A DNA stretch of 64,000 nucleotides from Larix kaempferi (taxonomy: Eukaryota > Streptophyta > Pinopsida > Pinales > Pinaceae). The notes beneath the pieces are model-generated. The model did not search any database. It was given only the letters and a program-made list of their open reading frames with translations, and was not told the origin of the DNA. The translations under genes and the position numbers were made by a program. Location of the stretch: NCBI GenBank assembly GCA_027924585.1, contig BSBM01000423.1:4798001-4862000 (forward strand), given 5' to 3'. Every line of letters begins with the position of its first letter. The first letter of the stretch is position 1. This document shows, one piece after another, positions 1 to 9,729 of the stretch.

Positions 1-3000
1 CTTGAAGAAAATCAGACAAACGGCCCAGATCTTGGATTAACAGACCAAGAACGCCTCATTTCTGACCTTGAGCCTCAGGAAGCTTTGTACGCTGTTCCTT
101 TTGCGGAAATAGAGGACTTGAGAAGACATACTAGATCTTACGTCAGACAGCTAGGTGGTTTAAACGCTGTCAACTTCCTCCCTAAGAAAACTACACCCAG
201 AAAGGAGCCGCAATACACCCGTGATTCAATCCTCGTTCAAAGTTTTGAAGAACTGGTAAATCTGACTTTGGAAGAAATCTCCGGCACTCTTAACAAGGCA
301 GACCAAGAAAATCTCGAAGAAAGTACCACTCCCAAAAGTACCCCACAGGATTCACCCCGCAATTCTCCACCAGGGTCTCCACGTCCAAACCCAAACATGG
401 CTGTACCTGCTTGGAGAGCAAGGGGAGCGCTGAACCTAGCTGGACCATTCCATAACCTCCCTAAAAACCCAGAAAAGGTCTTGCCTAAGTACGATCCAGG
501 GAAAGCCATTTCGGCGGAGGATCACCTCAAGAGTTTTTACTTAGCTCTGAACATTTTGAATGTACAACATGAAGACGTAGTCTGCAGGTTGTTTCCGTAC
601 ACATTCGAGCCTAAGGTATCATCTTGGTACTTTAGCCTTCAACCCAGCTCAATCTCTAGTTGGGACGATTTCGAAAAGTGTTTCCTTAAGAAGTATGGGA
701 ACCAAAAGACTGTCGCCACGCTTATGAAAGAACTCCTATCCATGAGAATGGAGAAGAAGGAAAAGGTTCAAGACTTTAATCAAAGATTCACAACGCTGTT
801 AAATAACTTTAGTGAAACTAACAAACCCACAGAAGAGTCTTTGATTGAATACTACACAACATCTCTTGAAGGTCCAATCGCAATGTTTGTAAAACGATCC
901 AAGAAAAAGACCCTAATAGAGAATTTTGAGGAAGCTCGAAAGGTAGAGGAAGAGGCTGATAGCATAGCTAAACATGCCTTAGATATGGAAACAAAACCAG
1001 CAGCTAGCAAGAAACCTTTGCTCCTCACGAGAGGCAAAGAAGAGCCATCTACGGATATGGAAAATGTAGTCAAGATGATGCAGAAGTTATCTAACAAAAT
1101 CGTAGATCTTGAGAAAGACAAGGCTGCTAGTACATCTAGGAAACCTTTCAAACCATTCTATAAAAGAAGGGAAGACGGGGAACAGTCTCACCCACCAATG
1201 AACACTGCCCCTGTTTTAAACTTGAATGAGATTGGGATGGAAAATTTCTGCACCTTTCACCAAGAACCACACTCGGAGAAGAGCTGCCCTCAATGGATCA
1301 ATTCCATGAGCTTGGTCATGAACCAAATGTTAGATTCTCAGATCCCGGACCAGGATGATCCTCCAGAAGAGTCAAACCCTGAGTTGCAGGAACCAACCCC
1401 GGACACTACTATGGTGTTGTGGGATTGGGTACCTATGATTGAATTAGTAGAAGAAAGCCATGTAGATAGCTCTCCCTCTACCATAAATGTTGCCACTCGC
1501 AGCAAGGGCCCAATTGCGGATCCTGTACCAGTCACCATTCCCCATAAGCCTAAAATTTCGAAAGATCCGCCCAGGAGGCATATACCAATCATCCCACCAC
1601 AGCCCAAAGTAAACCAAACAGCTGCCAAACAGCCAAGCGCTGACAACACAGTTCAGCCGCCTAAAGCAACCATGAACAAAACAGATCAGTCCATTCGAAT
1701 TGGGAATGAATCCGATATAGGGTATGATATTATCGAAGATATCAAGAAAGTTAAAGCGAACGTATCAATATTTGACATGTGTAGCTTGCCCCATCAACGA
1801 GACAAACTACTGCATGTTTTACAACCAAAACCCAGCGCTACATTAAAAGATTCTCAAGACAATCCTGAAATTAACGAGGCTAGCATCGGTGGGAAATCCA
1901 AATCCCAAACATTGCCATTTCTGCTGACATTCGAAATTTTTAATCACAATGTTCATAACTGTCTGGTAGACTCTGGAGCTTCTTCAAACGTTATGCCACT
2001 TTCAATTTGTAAGAAAATTAATGGACAGCCCGTACCATCCCCAGCTCAAATCATACAATTAGACAGGACTGCTGTCAAGGTTATAGGGGAGATGAAAGAT
2101 GTTTTAATTAGACTGTCAGCCGACCCTAGAGTCTGTCAATTTATTGACATAATGGTGGTCGATATCCCTGAAGCTTATGGGCTGATTTTGAGTAGGGATT
2201 GGTCTACCAAGTTGAGTGGCTACTTTGCTACCGATTGGTCTCATCTGTGGCTGCCTTATCAGAACAGGCAGAATCAGATTAAAATTCTTAGGGAACCTCA
2301 TATGAAACAGAACGTAACCCAGCTAGAAGAAAAGAATGAGGCTGTAGCTTTCTCTTCCTCGGTCCTGGGAAATTACTTCTTAGAAATGGATCCGGGTAAC
2401 TATCAATCTGAAACCTTTTGCCATGAATCAGACAAACAGTCCGATCTCCTTCATTTCTCTCGGACTGATGAGGTTGATTGTAACATAGTCAATTTAGTTG
2501 CTGACATAGACCACAAAGAAACTAACTTAGTTGAATCTAAAGATACCTTTTGGACATTATACTTTGATGGCTCTAAAACTCTGGAAGGATCCGGAGCCGG
2601 TTGTGTCCTAATGGATCCAAAGAAGAACAAGTATTTTTTGTCTTGTAGATTAGAATTCGATTGTACTAATAATACCGCCGAATATGAAGCTTTGGTACAT
2701 GGTTTAAAGAAGGCCATTGGCTTAAATGTTAAGTACCTGAAGGTTTTTGGTGACTCCGAGATCGTTGTCAGACAGGTAAGGGACACCATTCATTGTCTCT
2801 CACCCCACTTGAAAGGTTACCAGGCTGAGGTATGGGATTTAATCATGTATTTTGACGCTTTCAATATAAAATCAATTCCCAGATTGCAAAATGCTGCTGC
2901 TGATTTGTTAGCAACATCTGCTTCTAGATTGGTGCCGTCAAATAACAAGTGCTCTATTGAATTGATTTTCAGGCCTTCCATTCCCGATAACATCACCAAC

Positions 3001-6000
3001 TTCAGAGTATTCGATGATGATGAGCAAATTATCAGTTTCCTGACAAACGAAGACAGTTTTCAAGGAGCTGCAATAGATGAGGAAGAACATGATGCTGATT
3101 TGATGAAGAAGGAAGACGAGAAAGGAAATTTCATGCCAAAGGGGGTAAGGTCCCTCGAAATGCTTTTCGGCCTTCAAAATAAGTTCAAAAGACCAGCTAA
3201 TACCAAAACTAACAGCTCATCAATGCAACATGAGTTGGTCAATTTGGGTACCGAGGCAGAACCAAAATTTGTCAACCTTGGCAAATGTTGTTCACCAGGA
3301 GAAAGAGATAGGTTCATTAAACTGTTTAAACAGTACAAGGATGTTTTTGCATGGACCTATGAAGATCTGAAAACATATGACGTCCGCATCATCCAGCATG
3401 TTATACCAATGAAAGCGGGCGTCAAGCCATTTCAGCAGCAGTTAAGAAGGATGCATCCCACTCTTGAACCGCTGATCCAAAAGGAATTAAAGAAGCTCCT
3501 GGATGCTAAGATAATCTTCAAAGTTCGGCATTCCGAATGGGTTGCAAACTTGGTTCCCGTGAAGAAGAAATCAGGAGAGATTAGGCTATGTGTAGACTTC
3601 AGGAATTTAAACAAAGCTTCGGATAAAGATAACTACCCCGTGCCTTCAATGGAGCAAATCCTACAAATGGTGTCTGGATCTGAACTGTTTTCTCTCCTCG
3701 ATGGTTTCTCTGGCTATAATCAAGTGTTAGTAGCCGAGGAAGATCGTCTCAAGACTACCTTCAGGACTAAGTGGGGAACTTTCGCTTACAGGAGAATGCC
3801 ATTTGGTTTGATAAATGCTGGAGCTACATTCCAAAGGGCGATGGATATTGCCTTCCGAGGATTGGGTGGGCAATGTGTTGTTGTTTACTTAGATGATGTG
3901 ACAGTCTTTTCGAAGAAAAGGGAAGATCATGTTGTTCATCTGAGGCACATCTTTGACCGTTGCCGGAAGTATGGTATCTCCTTGAATCCCAAGAAGAGCG
4001 TGTTTGCTGTACCCGAAGGTAAGCTCTTGGGTCATGTCATCTCCAAAGGGGGAGTGTCAATCGACCAAGAAAGAGTCCAAGCTATTAATAAGATCCCAAT
4101 GCCTCACAACAAAAAATCTATGCAGTCTTTTATGGGCACCATCAATTTTGTCCGCAGATTTGTTCCGGATTTTGCACAAATCGTTAAGCCGTTGCAGCAG
4201 ATGGTTAAACAAAGCGCACAATTCAAGTGGACGGCTTTGGAGAAGGACGCATTTAGAGATATCAAGGCAGCTGTAGCTAAAGCTCCTTCCTTAAGAAGCC
4301 CAGATTTTGGTAAAGATTTCATCTTGTATACCTTCGCTTCGGATGATTCTCTCGCAGCTATACTCACGCAAAAGGTGGAGTTAGGGGACGAGTACCCAAT
4401 TTCGTTTATGAGCACTGGTCTGCAAGGGGCTGAGCTGAATTACCCCGTAGTTGACAAGCATGCCTACGCAGTTTTCAAAGCAGTCAAGCAGTTTAGGCCA
4501 TACATTTTGAAGAACAGAACTAAAGTCATAGTTCCCCATCCAGCTGTTAGATCCCTTTTCGTTCAAAAGGAATTGGGAGAGAGGAGAGGAAACTGGGTCA
4601 CAGCTCTGCAGGATTATGATCTGGAATTTAAACCGGCTACAATCATCAAAGGACAAGGTCTATGCAAGTTACTGGCGGGAAACCCGACTGATGAAGAGCA
4701 CCATTGGAGAAATGAAGCTGAGCTCAATTCGGTTGAAGTATGCCATATCTTTACAGCTCCCCAGTCATGGTATAGGGATCTAGTGCACTATTTGCAGCAA
4801 GGATATCTACCCGAACACTGGAATTCTAAACAAAGAAGGGCACTCCGCTTGAAATCGGCACCCTATCAGATCATTGATGGGATTCTTTTTAGAAAGAATT
4901 ATGATGGAGTCCTTCTGAGGTGTTTGGAAAAGGAGGATGCAAACAAAGTTGTCAAAGAATTGCATGATGGCCCCGCAGGTGGCCATTATTCAGGAGAGAC
5001 GACAGCACACAAGATACCGAGAGCTGGTTATTACTGGCCCACTCTGTTTCGAGATGCCCACGCATACGCACGAAACTGTGATGTATGTCAAAGAAGCGCT
5101 GGGAAGTTACCTAAGGCCGCAGGCCCATTACAGCCGGTCATCATCTCTGAGCCTTTTGAGCAATGGGGCATAGATGTTATCGGAGAAATAAATCCAAATT
5201 CTTCCTTGCAACACCGATACATTCTGACGGCTACCGATTACTTCACCAGGTGGACGGAGGCCATCCTGTTGCGCAAGATCAATGAAGACGCAGTTATCAG
5301 CTTCTTGAAAGAGAACATCATAACCAGGTTTGGGGTTCCAATTTCCCTTGTTTTTGATAATGCTACTTATTTTTCATCTTGCAAGATAAATGAATTTGTT
5401 TATGAATGGGGAATTAAGTTGCATTATTCAGCCAATTACTACCCTCAGGGAAACGGATTAGCTGAATCCTCAAACAAGAATCTGATTCGAATCCTCAAGA
5501 AAACTGTGATAGAAAACCAGAGAAGTTGGCATGTGGCTCTCCCAAACGCCTTATGGGCAGATAGAGTAACCCCGAAGAATGCTGTAGGTGTCTCCCCTTT
5601 CACTCTCGTCTATGGCAAGGAAGCCATACTTCCCCCAAACATCTTACTACCATCCTTACAATTGTCCCAAGCCTCTCGGGGTTCTGGTAGCCAAGCCTTA
5701 CAATCCAGGATAGACACCCTGCTTCGACTGGAAGAAGCCCGACACAAAGCTAAAGACCGATTTCATCAGCATCAGGACATAGTTAAGAGATGGTTCGATA
5801 AGAGGAAATCCGGCAAGAGGGACTTTGAAGTTGGGGATTTAGTCCTGAAATGGGACCATAATCACGAAGGCAAAGGAATGCATACGAAATTTCAACATCT
5901 ATGGGTAGGCCCGTACCAAATTTCTGCAAAATTAGGCCCATCCACTTATAAATTGACAAATCTCGAGGGAGAGGAAGTCGCCCTTCCGCTCAATGGCCTC

Positions 6001-6024
6001 GCCCTGAAACAATATTTCGCATAA
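1..6024 (+). CDS. Gag-Pol polyprotein, Tat-type Ty3/gypsy (5'-truncated by window)
   Basis: One open frame runs from base 1 to a TAA at 6022-6024. No start codon is in view; the first Leu codon usable for numbering is at 85 (1979 codons from there). Domains from that point: gag core about 145-300; CHHC zinc knuckle about 389-401, of the Cys-x2-His type common in this lineage; aspartic protease with DSGAS at D629; an additional RNase H at 820-945 with all four acidic residues (D828, E866, D890, D940); RT about 1125-1300 with D1206 and YLDD 1268-1271; a second RNase H about 1405-1540 that has lost its acidic residues; integrase with HHCC finger about 1625-1671 and D1697, D1758, E1794 (35-residue D-E spacing). 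The C-terminus has no clear chromodomain. It would make the capsid and enzymes for reverse transcription and integration. The frame looks coding-competent. The extra RNase H before RT is unusual. Confidence 0.93.
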   Translation, partial: LEENQTNGPDLGLTDQERLISDLEPQEALYAVPFAEIEDLRRHTRSYVRQLGGLNAVNFLPKKTTPRKEPQYTRDSILVQSFEELVNLTLEEISGTLNKADQENLEESTTPKSTPQDSPRNSPPGSPRPNPNMAVPAWRARGALNLAGPFHNLPKNPEKVLPKYDPGKAISAEDHLKSFYLALNILNVQHEDVVCRLFPYTFEPKVSSWYFSLQPSSISSWDDFEKCFLKKYGNQKTVATLMKELLSMRMEKKEKVQDFNQRFTTLLNNFSETNKPTEESLIEYYTTSLEGPIAMFVKRSKKKTLIENFEEARKVEEEADSIAKHALDMETKPAASKKPLLLTRGKEEPSTDMENVVKMMQKLSNKIVDLEKDKAASTSRKPFKPFYKRREDGEQSHPPMNTAPVLNLNEIGMENFCTFHQEPHSEKSCPQWINSMSLVMNQMLDSQIPDQDDPPEESNPELQEPTPDTTMVLWDWVPMIELVEESHVDSSPSTINVATRSKGPIADPVPVTIPHKPKISKDPPRRHIPIIPPQPKVNQTAAKQPSADNTVQPPKATMNKTDQSIRIGNESDIGYDIIEDIKKVKANVSIFDMCSLPHQRDKLLHVLQPKPSATLKDSQDNPEINEASIGGKSKSQTLPFLLTFEIFNHNVHNCLVDSGASSNVMPLSICKKINGQPVPSPAQIIQLDRTAVKVIGEMKDVLIRLSADPRVCQFIDIMVVDIPEAYGLILSRDWSTKLSGYFATDWSHLWLPYQNRQNQIKILREPHMKQNVTQLEEKNEAVAFSSSVLGNYFLEMDPGNYQSETFCHESDKQSDLLHFSRTDEVDCNIVNLVADIDHKETNLVESKDTFWTLYFDGSKTLEGSGAGCVLMDPKKNKYFLSCRLEFDCTNNTAEYEALVHGLKKAIGLNVKYLKVFGDSEIVVRQVRDTIHCLSPHLKGYQAEVWDLIMYFDAFNIKSIPRLQNAAADLLATSASRLVPSNNKCSIELIFRPSIPDNITNFRVFDDDEQIISFLTNEDSFQGAAIDEEEHDADLMKKEDEKGNFMPKGVRSLEMLFGLQNKFKRPANTKTNSSSMQHELVNLGTEAEPKFVNLGKCCSPGERDRFIKLFKQYKDVFAWTYEDLKTYDVRIIQHVIPMKAGVKPFQQQLRRMHPTLEPLIQKELKKLLDAKIIFKVRHSEWVANLVPVKKKSGEIRLCVDFRNLNKASDKDNYPVPSMEQILQMVSGSELFSLLDGFSGYNQVLVAEEDRLKTTFRTKWGTFAYRRMPFGLINAGATFQRAMDIAFRGLGGQCVVVYLDDVTVFSKKREDHVVHLRHIFDRCRKYGISLNPKKSVFAVPEGKLLGHVISKGGVSIDQERVQAINKIPMPHNKKSMQSFMGTINFVRRFVPDFAQIVKPLQQMVKQSAQFKWTALEKDAFRDIKAAVAKAPSLRSPDFGKDFILYTFASDDSLAAILTQKVELGDEYPISFMSTGLQGAELNYPVVDKHAYAVFKAVKQFRPYILKNRTKVIVPHPAVRSLFVQKELGERRGNWVTALQDYDLEFKPATIIKGQGLCKLLAGNPTDEEHHWRNEAELNSVEVCHIFTAPQSWYRDLVHYLQQGYLPEHWNSKQRRALRLKSAPYQIIDGILFRKNYDGVLLRCLEKEDANKVVKELHDGPAGGHYSGETTAHKIPRAGYYWPTLFRDAHAYARNCDVCQRSAGKLPKAAGPLQPVIISEPFEQWGIDVIGEINPNSSLQHRYILTATDYFTRWTEAILLRKINEDAVISFLKENIITRFGVPISLVFDNATYFSSCKINEFVYEWGIKLHYSANYYPQGNGLAESSNKNLIRILKKTVIENQRSWHVALPNALWADRVTPKNAVGVSPFTLVYGKEAILPPNILLPSLQLSQASRGSGSQALQSRIDTLLRLEEARHKAKDRFHQHQDIVKRWFDKRKSGKRDFEVGDLVLKWDHNHEGKGMHTKFQHLWVGPYQISAKLGPSTYKLTNLEGEEVALPLNGLALKQYFA

Positions 6025-7078
6025 GTCTCCTCGAGACTTCCTGTACATAAATAAAATTGTCTTTTCGCTTTCGCTTTTAGATGTTTTATTTTTCACATTA
6101 TTTCCTTCTTTGTTATTTGAACTTTTCGATAGTTTTTGTTTTCTGAAGCACCCTTTTGCTGAGTTTCCCGTTGAAGATAGCTCTCTCAAAGAAAACGTGT
6201 AACCCATGGGTCTGGAACCCTGCTCAGTAAACCCGGTCTGCTGTGCTCTCGCTGAAATATTCAAAAGGGGGGAGGCCTACCCTGCTAGTCACACTAATCC
6301 TGTTCAATAGAAGAGACCCATGGCCATCTTCACTACTATCGTTGGGCTCCACCCACTCTCACACTTTAAAGGCATCTCAAGAAGGTTACCTAAGTTGGAC
6401 CCATGGAAAGTGGCACCTCTCGAGGACACGGGGTATTGAAATGACTCCATGCTGCTGATTTAAAAAAAAAGCCAAAATGGCCTACATCCAAGAGTCTGTT
6501 TTCCAGGGATTCTCGCCTCAATTAAAGCATGGCTGAGATAAAAGCAAAAGGGACATGTAAAATCAAGAAGGCTGTCCAAAAGGCCCAGCTCAAAATAGGC
6601 TCCTCTCTGTCCGTGAAGTTGATCAAATCAATAAAACCTCTAACTCACACAAAAGGACATTATGGATTGAGGAGCCCAAATCAAAGATCTGTCCAAAAGA
6701 AAATATCCCTGGAAGGCTCAAACAGCTAAGTTGTCCAAAGTACAAGCATCCCAAAGGGTGCCAGCAGCATGGGAATGAGGAACAAGAACAATAATGTCCA
6801 TGAGAAAGTGTTGCAAATCCTGTGGAATCCGGCAGTAGTGACCATTTGAGGGATGACCCTCCTAAAATGAATCTCATATGATGGCCCTCTGAGAGTGGTG
6901 AAGATGCCTCGGTCGAAGCTCCCCTTTCCCCCAATGGCTAGCAGGAAAAGTGCTCCTTCCCCCGCATGAGTCTAAAATGCTCAGCTGAGTAGTACACCCG
7001 AGACGGATGTTTTAATGAAGATCCGGACCATGTAGGGTATTTTTTCAGAGATCTGTGTTCGCCAGTGACTCGCCATTG
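6025..7078 (+). other. Tat1 spacer after pol
   Basis: About 1 kb without a supported ORF. It begins with a T/C-rich stretch (6050-6170) and contains the purine-rich tract at 6262-6274 and an A-run at 6461-6469. No homologous stretch is visible outside the Tat2 outer edge at 33133. It is therefore either internal 3' untranslated sequence or, if the tract at 6262 is the functional polypurine tract, the start of the LTR. Confidence 0.5.
6262..6274 (+). other. Candidate polypurine tract of Tat1
   Basis: AAAAGGGGGGAGG is the cleanest purine run between pol and ORF2 and looks like a plus-strand primer for a 3' LTR starting shortly after it. No TG follows directly; the first is about 8 nt on. The homology with the outer edge of Tat2 starts only at 7079, so assignment is uncertain. 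Confidence 0.4.
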
Positions 7079-7302
7079 TTGTTGCAGCAACACCCCTCCC
7101 CAAAATTTTGTACATGTTGGGGGCCCTCCTTTATTTTTTGTAGAAAATTTGCTTGAGAAGCCATCCCAGCCGTCAGCTCTGTTTTCAACATAAAATTTTA
7201 CTTCCCTGATGAACAGCTTGCCGTCAATCCTCCCATGTTTTCCCCAGTGAGCCAAAAGATGACTTAGTTTTTTCCCAAACGTTTTGGAATGATTCGGACA
7301 TT

Positions 7303-8600
7303 GTCCCGAAGCGGCGGGAGTCAAACGTTCAACCTTTCCGAAAGGAGGACTTAGATTTTCTTTGCAAAAATCAGCGGAAGCCATTGGGCAAGATCACCCG
7401 AAACGGCGGAAGCTTTCGCTCAAGCCTTCCGCAACCACGGAGAAATTCGAGTAGTTCTCCCGAAACGGCGAGGAATTCGACAAAGCCACCCGAAACGGCG
7501 GAAGCCAACGTGTTTTACCTCCCCGAAAAAGGACTCCGATTATGGCCATTAGCTGCGGAAACTGTTCGTGAAACCTTGCCGAAACGGCGGAGCGATTCAG
7601 CTCTGTCTCCCGAAACGGCGGAAGCCATTCGGTTAAACTTGCCGAAATAACGCGAAAGAATTCATCAACTTCTTCCGAAGTAAAAGACTTGGAAATTTTT
7701 TCGATCATTGCTTCTGCGGAACGGCTTAGCTCCCGAAACGGCGAAGCCTTTCACTCAGACCTTCCGCGACCGCGGAAAGGTTCCGGCTTTCCTTCCGAAA
7801 TGGCGGGACACATTCGCCTTAGTCTCCTGGAAAACACTTAGAACATTTTACAACCGTCCGTGGAGAAATTGGAGTTCCCTTCCCGAAACGGCGGGGGAAT
7901 TCACTAAAACGTTCCGAAACAGCGGAAACCATTCGGATAAGTCCCGCGCAGGAATTCACGATTTCCTCCCGAAGTATGAAGGGACTTAGATTTTTTCGGA
8001 GAGCCTCGGCGAAAGCCTTCAGCCTTTTGCTCCCGAAACCGCGGGAGCCTTCATGAAACCCTCCCGAAACAGCGGAAGCCATCTCCATAAGTCCCGCGGA
8101 GGAATTCACGGTTGCCTTCCGAAACCATGAAAAGGACTTAGAATTTTCTCAAGAAGCTGTCGCGGAGGCCTCCTGCCTTTGCTCCCGAAACGCGGAAGCC
8201 TTCGGGCTACCCTTCCGAAACAGCGGAAGCCAATCGCTTAAACCGCTCGGCGAATGTCTCCGAAACAACCCGGGTGAATATGCGGAAAAGTATAAGTTTT
8301 GCTTCCGAAACGGCGGAAGCCATTCCCAAAATCTTTCCGAAACTAGCGGGAGCCTTCGCCAAACCTTCCCAAAAAATTAACAAGACTTCAAAGTTTTGGT
8401 TCGCGGGAGCTTTCACAAAAGTCTTCCGAAAATACCGGGAGCATTCGCTATATCGTTCCGAAACGGCGAAAGTTTTGGCGTTACCCGTCCGCTACGCGGC
8501 GGTCTCTCGCGGAAGGCTTCGAGCTTCCTTTCCGCAGTAAGCCCCGAAACGTCGGAAGCTTTCATCGAATCCTTCCGCAACGGCGGATACAATTCACGAA
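7303..8600 (+). repeat. Degenerate ~30-bp GC-rich repeat array
   Basis: Many variants of CCGAAACGGCGGAAGCC recur at about 30-bp steps or multiples (for example 7398, 7459, 7490, 7578, 7609). Many units are inverted repeats: TTCCG, then about six bases, then CGGAA. The unit at 8301-8320 is a perfect one with 7-bp arms. The block is clearly richer in GC than its surroundings. Tat-lineage elements are known for hypervariable tandem repeats 3' of pol. Here the array sits just upstream of a TATA box, so a regulatory role for ORF2 is possible. Confidence 0.85.
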
Positions 8601-8710
8601 CTGGCCCCGCGAATGACGGTTGCACGAAAACCGAGACCGTTGACGTGACCGCTACGCGCGGCGAATTTAAACCCCGTTGTAAATATGCCACCTACCGAAT
8701 TAAAAGCTCA

Positions 8711-8731
8711 CACGTGCCCGGTCTATATAAA
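8711..8731 (+). promoter_or_regulatory. Predicted ORF2 promoter: CACGTG plus TATATAAA
   Basis: A G-box (CACGTG, 8711-8716) lies 8 bp before TATATAAA (8724-8731). Tat2 keeps the same pair in the same place (CATGTG then TATATAAA, - strand, 32296-32275) although the surroundings have diverged. A start near 8756 would give a leader with no ATG before the donor at 8867. Confidence 0.7.
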
Positions 8732-8867
8732 ATACGGTGAGGGGTTCGACCAATCCACCATTGTTTTTGAATCGGCCAACGACGTGCGATACCGTGCAAA
8801 CCGCTCCAGGTCACCTCGCGCATCCGTGCTCGCAGCCACCTCGCTCAAGCAATCCCCACGGTGCCAG

Positions 8868-9717
8868 GTAGGATCTTGACCTTGGTTTTCACTAATGAGT
8901 TGTCTTTTGGGGAAAGCAATGGTTTTAGTGGGATTGTGACGGGCAAAACACCCGTCAAGGGATATGTTTTTCCCGTCAGGTACAGTGAACGGAGTTTTCA
9001 TTTTACAAAATCGTCATAGGCCGTCGTGAAAACGTTATATTTTACCTCAATAGTGGTGGGTGCGGGCGGTTAACCATGCCCTGTTTTGTTTTAAACCCCG
9101 GGCTGCGCCCCTCGTCGTGGGTTAAGTTGTCGAAACCCTATGCGCTTTCCATGTCCCGGGCCGTTAACTCGGACGTAAAACCCTGGGCCCTTTCCATAAG
9201 CTCCAGCCCCTACACGCGAGCCGAAACCCGTAAGCGTTTAAGACACGAGAGCCGACACCTGAAGCCATGGCCGCCCTAGCACTCCTCGTCAGCATTTCCC
9301 CGGCGCCGTCACCTTCGCTCAGACTAAAAGTACCCCGTAGTGACTCGGCGAGTGGCCGCATGTGACGATAGCATCCATAGCCCTCACCGAGTCAACCCGC
9401 GTCTCCCCACCGTCAACCTCTCCAACCACAGCTATAACGAAGGACATCTCCTTCCGCGAGGCGGAACCGGAAGCCAATTGCTTCTGCGAATCGCCTATCG
9501 GTCCGAAAAAACCAATAGCTTCCGCAACGTGGCTTATCCCATACTCGTCTTTTAAAGAGCTTCGAATGTTTCAATATATGTCTTATGATTAAAATAATGT
9601 TTTGCTGCCTAAATATTTGCTTCATTGACTTATTTCATTAATGTCAAGCAATGTTACTCTCTGCTGAAACTTAACAGCCTGGTACTCAAATAATGACTGT
9701 GATATGGATGTTATCAG
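8868..9717 (+). other. Predicted intron in the ORF2 5' leader
   Basis: The donor GCCAG^GTAGG (intron starts 8868) and acceptor ATCAG^GGAT (intron ends 9717) leave a leader of roughly 112 nt plus 12 nt, without upstream ATG, before the ORF2 start at 9730. Tat2 conserves the donor motif (GCCAG^GTAGG, - strand, intron starting 32144) and a CAG^GAT acceptor 12 nt before its ORF2 ATG. The intron is 850 bp here and 427 bp in Tat2. No RNA evidence is available. Confidence 0.65.
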
Positions 9718-9729
9718 GGATAAAACAAG

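Noticed and set aside
7303-8600. CRISPR-like array
   Set aside because: Regular GC-rich units, but they are degenerate, have no distinct spacers, and lie in a plant retrotransposon.
7384-8740. Several short ORFs on both strands in the GC-rich array
   Set aside because: They are by-products of the repeated units and end at random; none resembles a protein.
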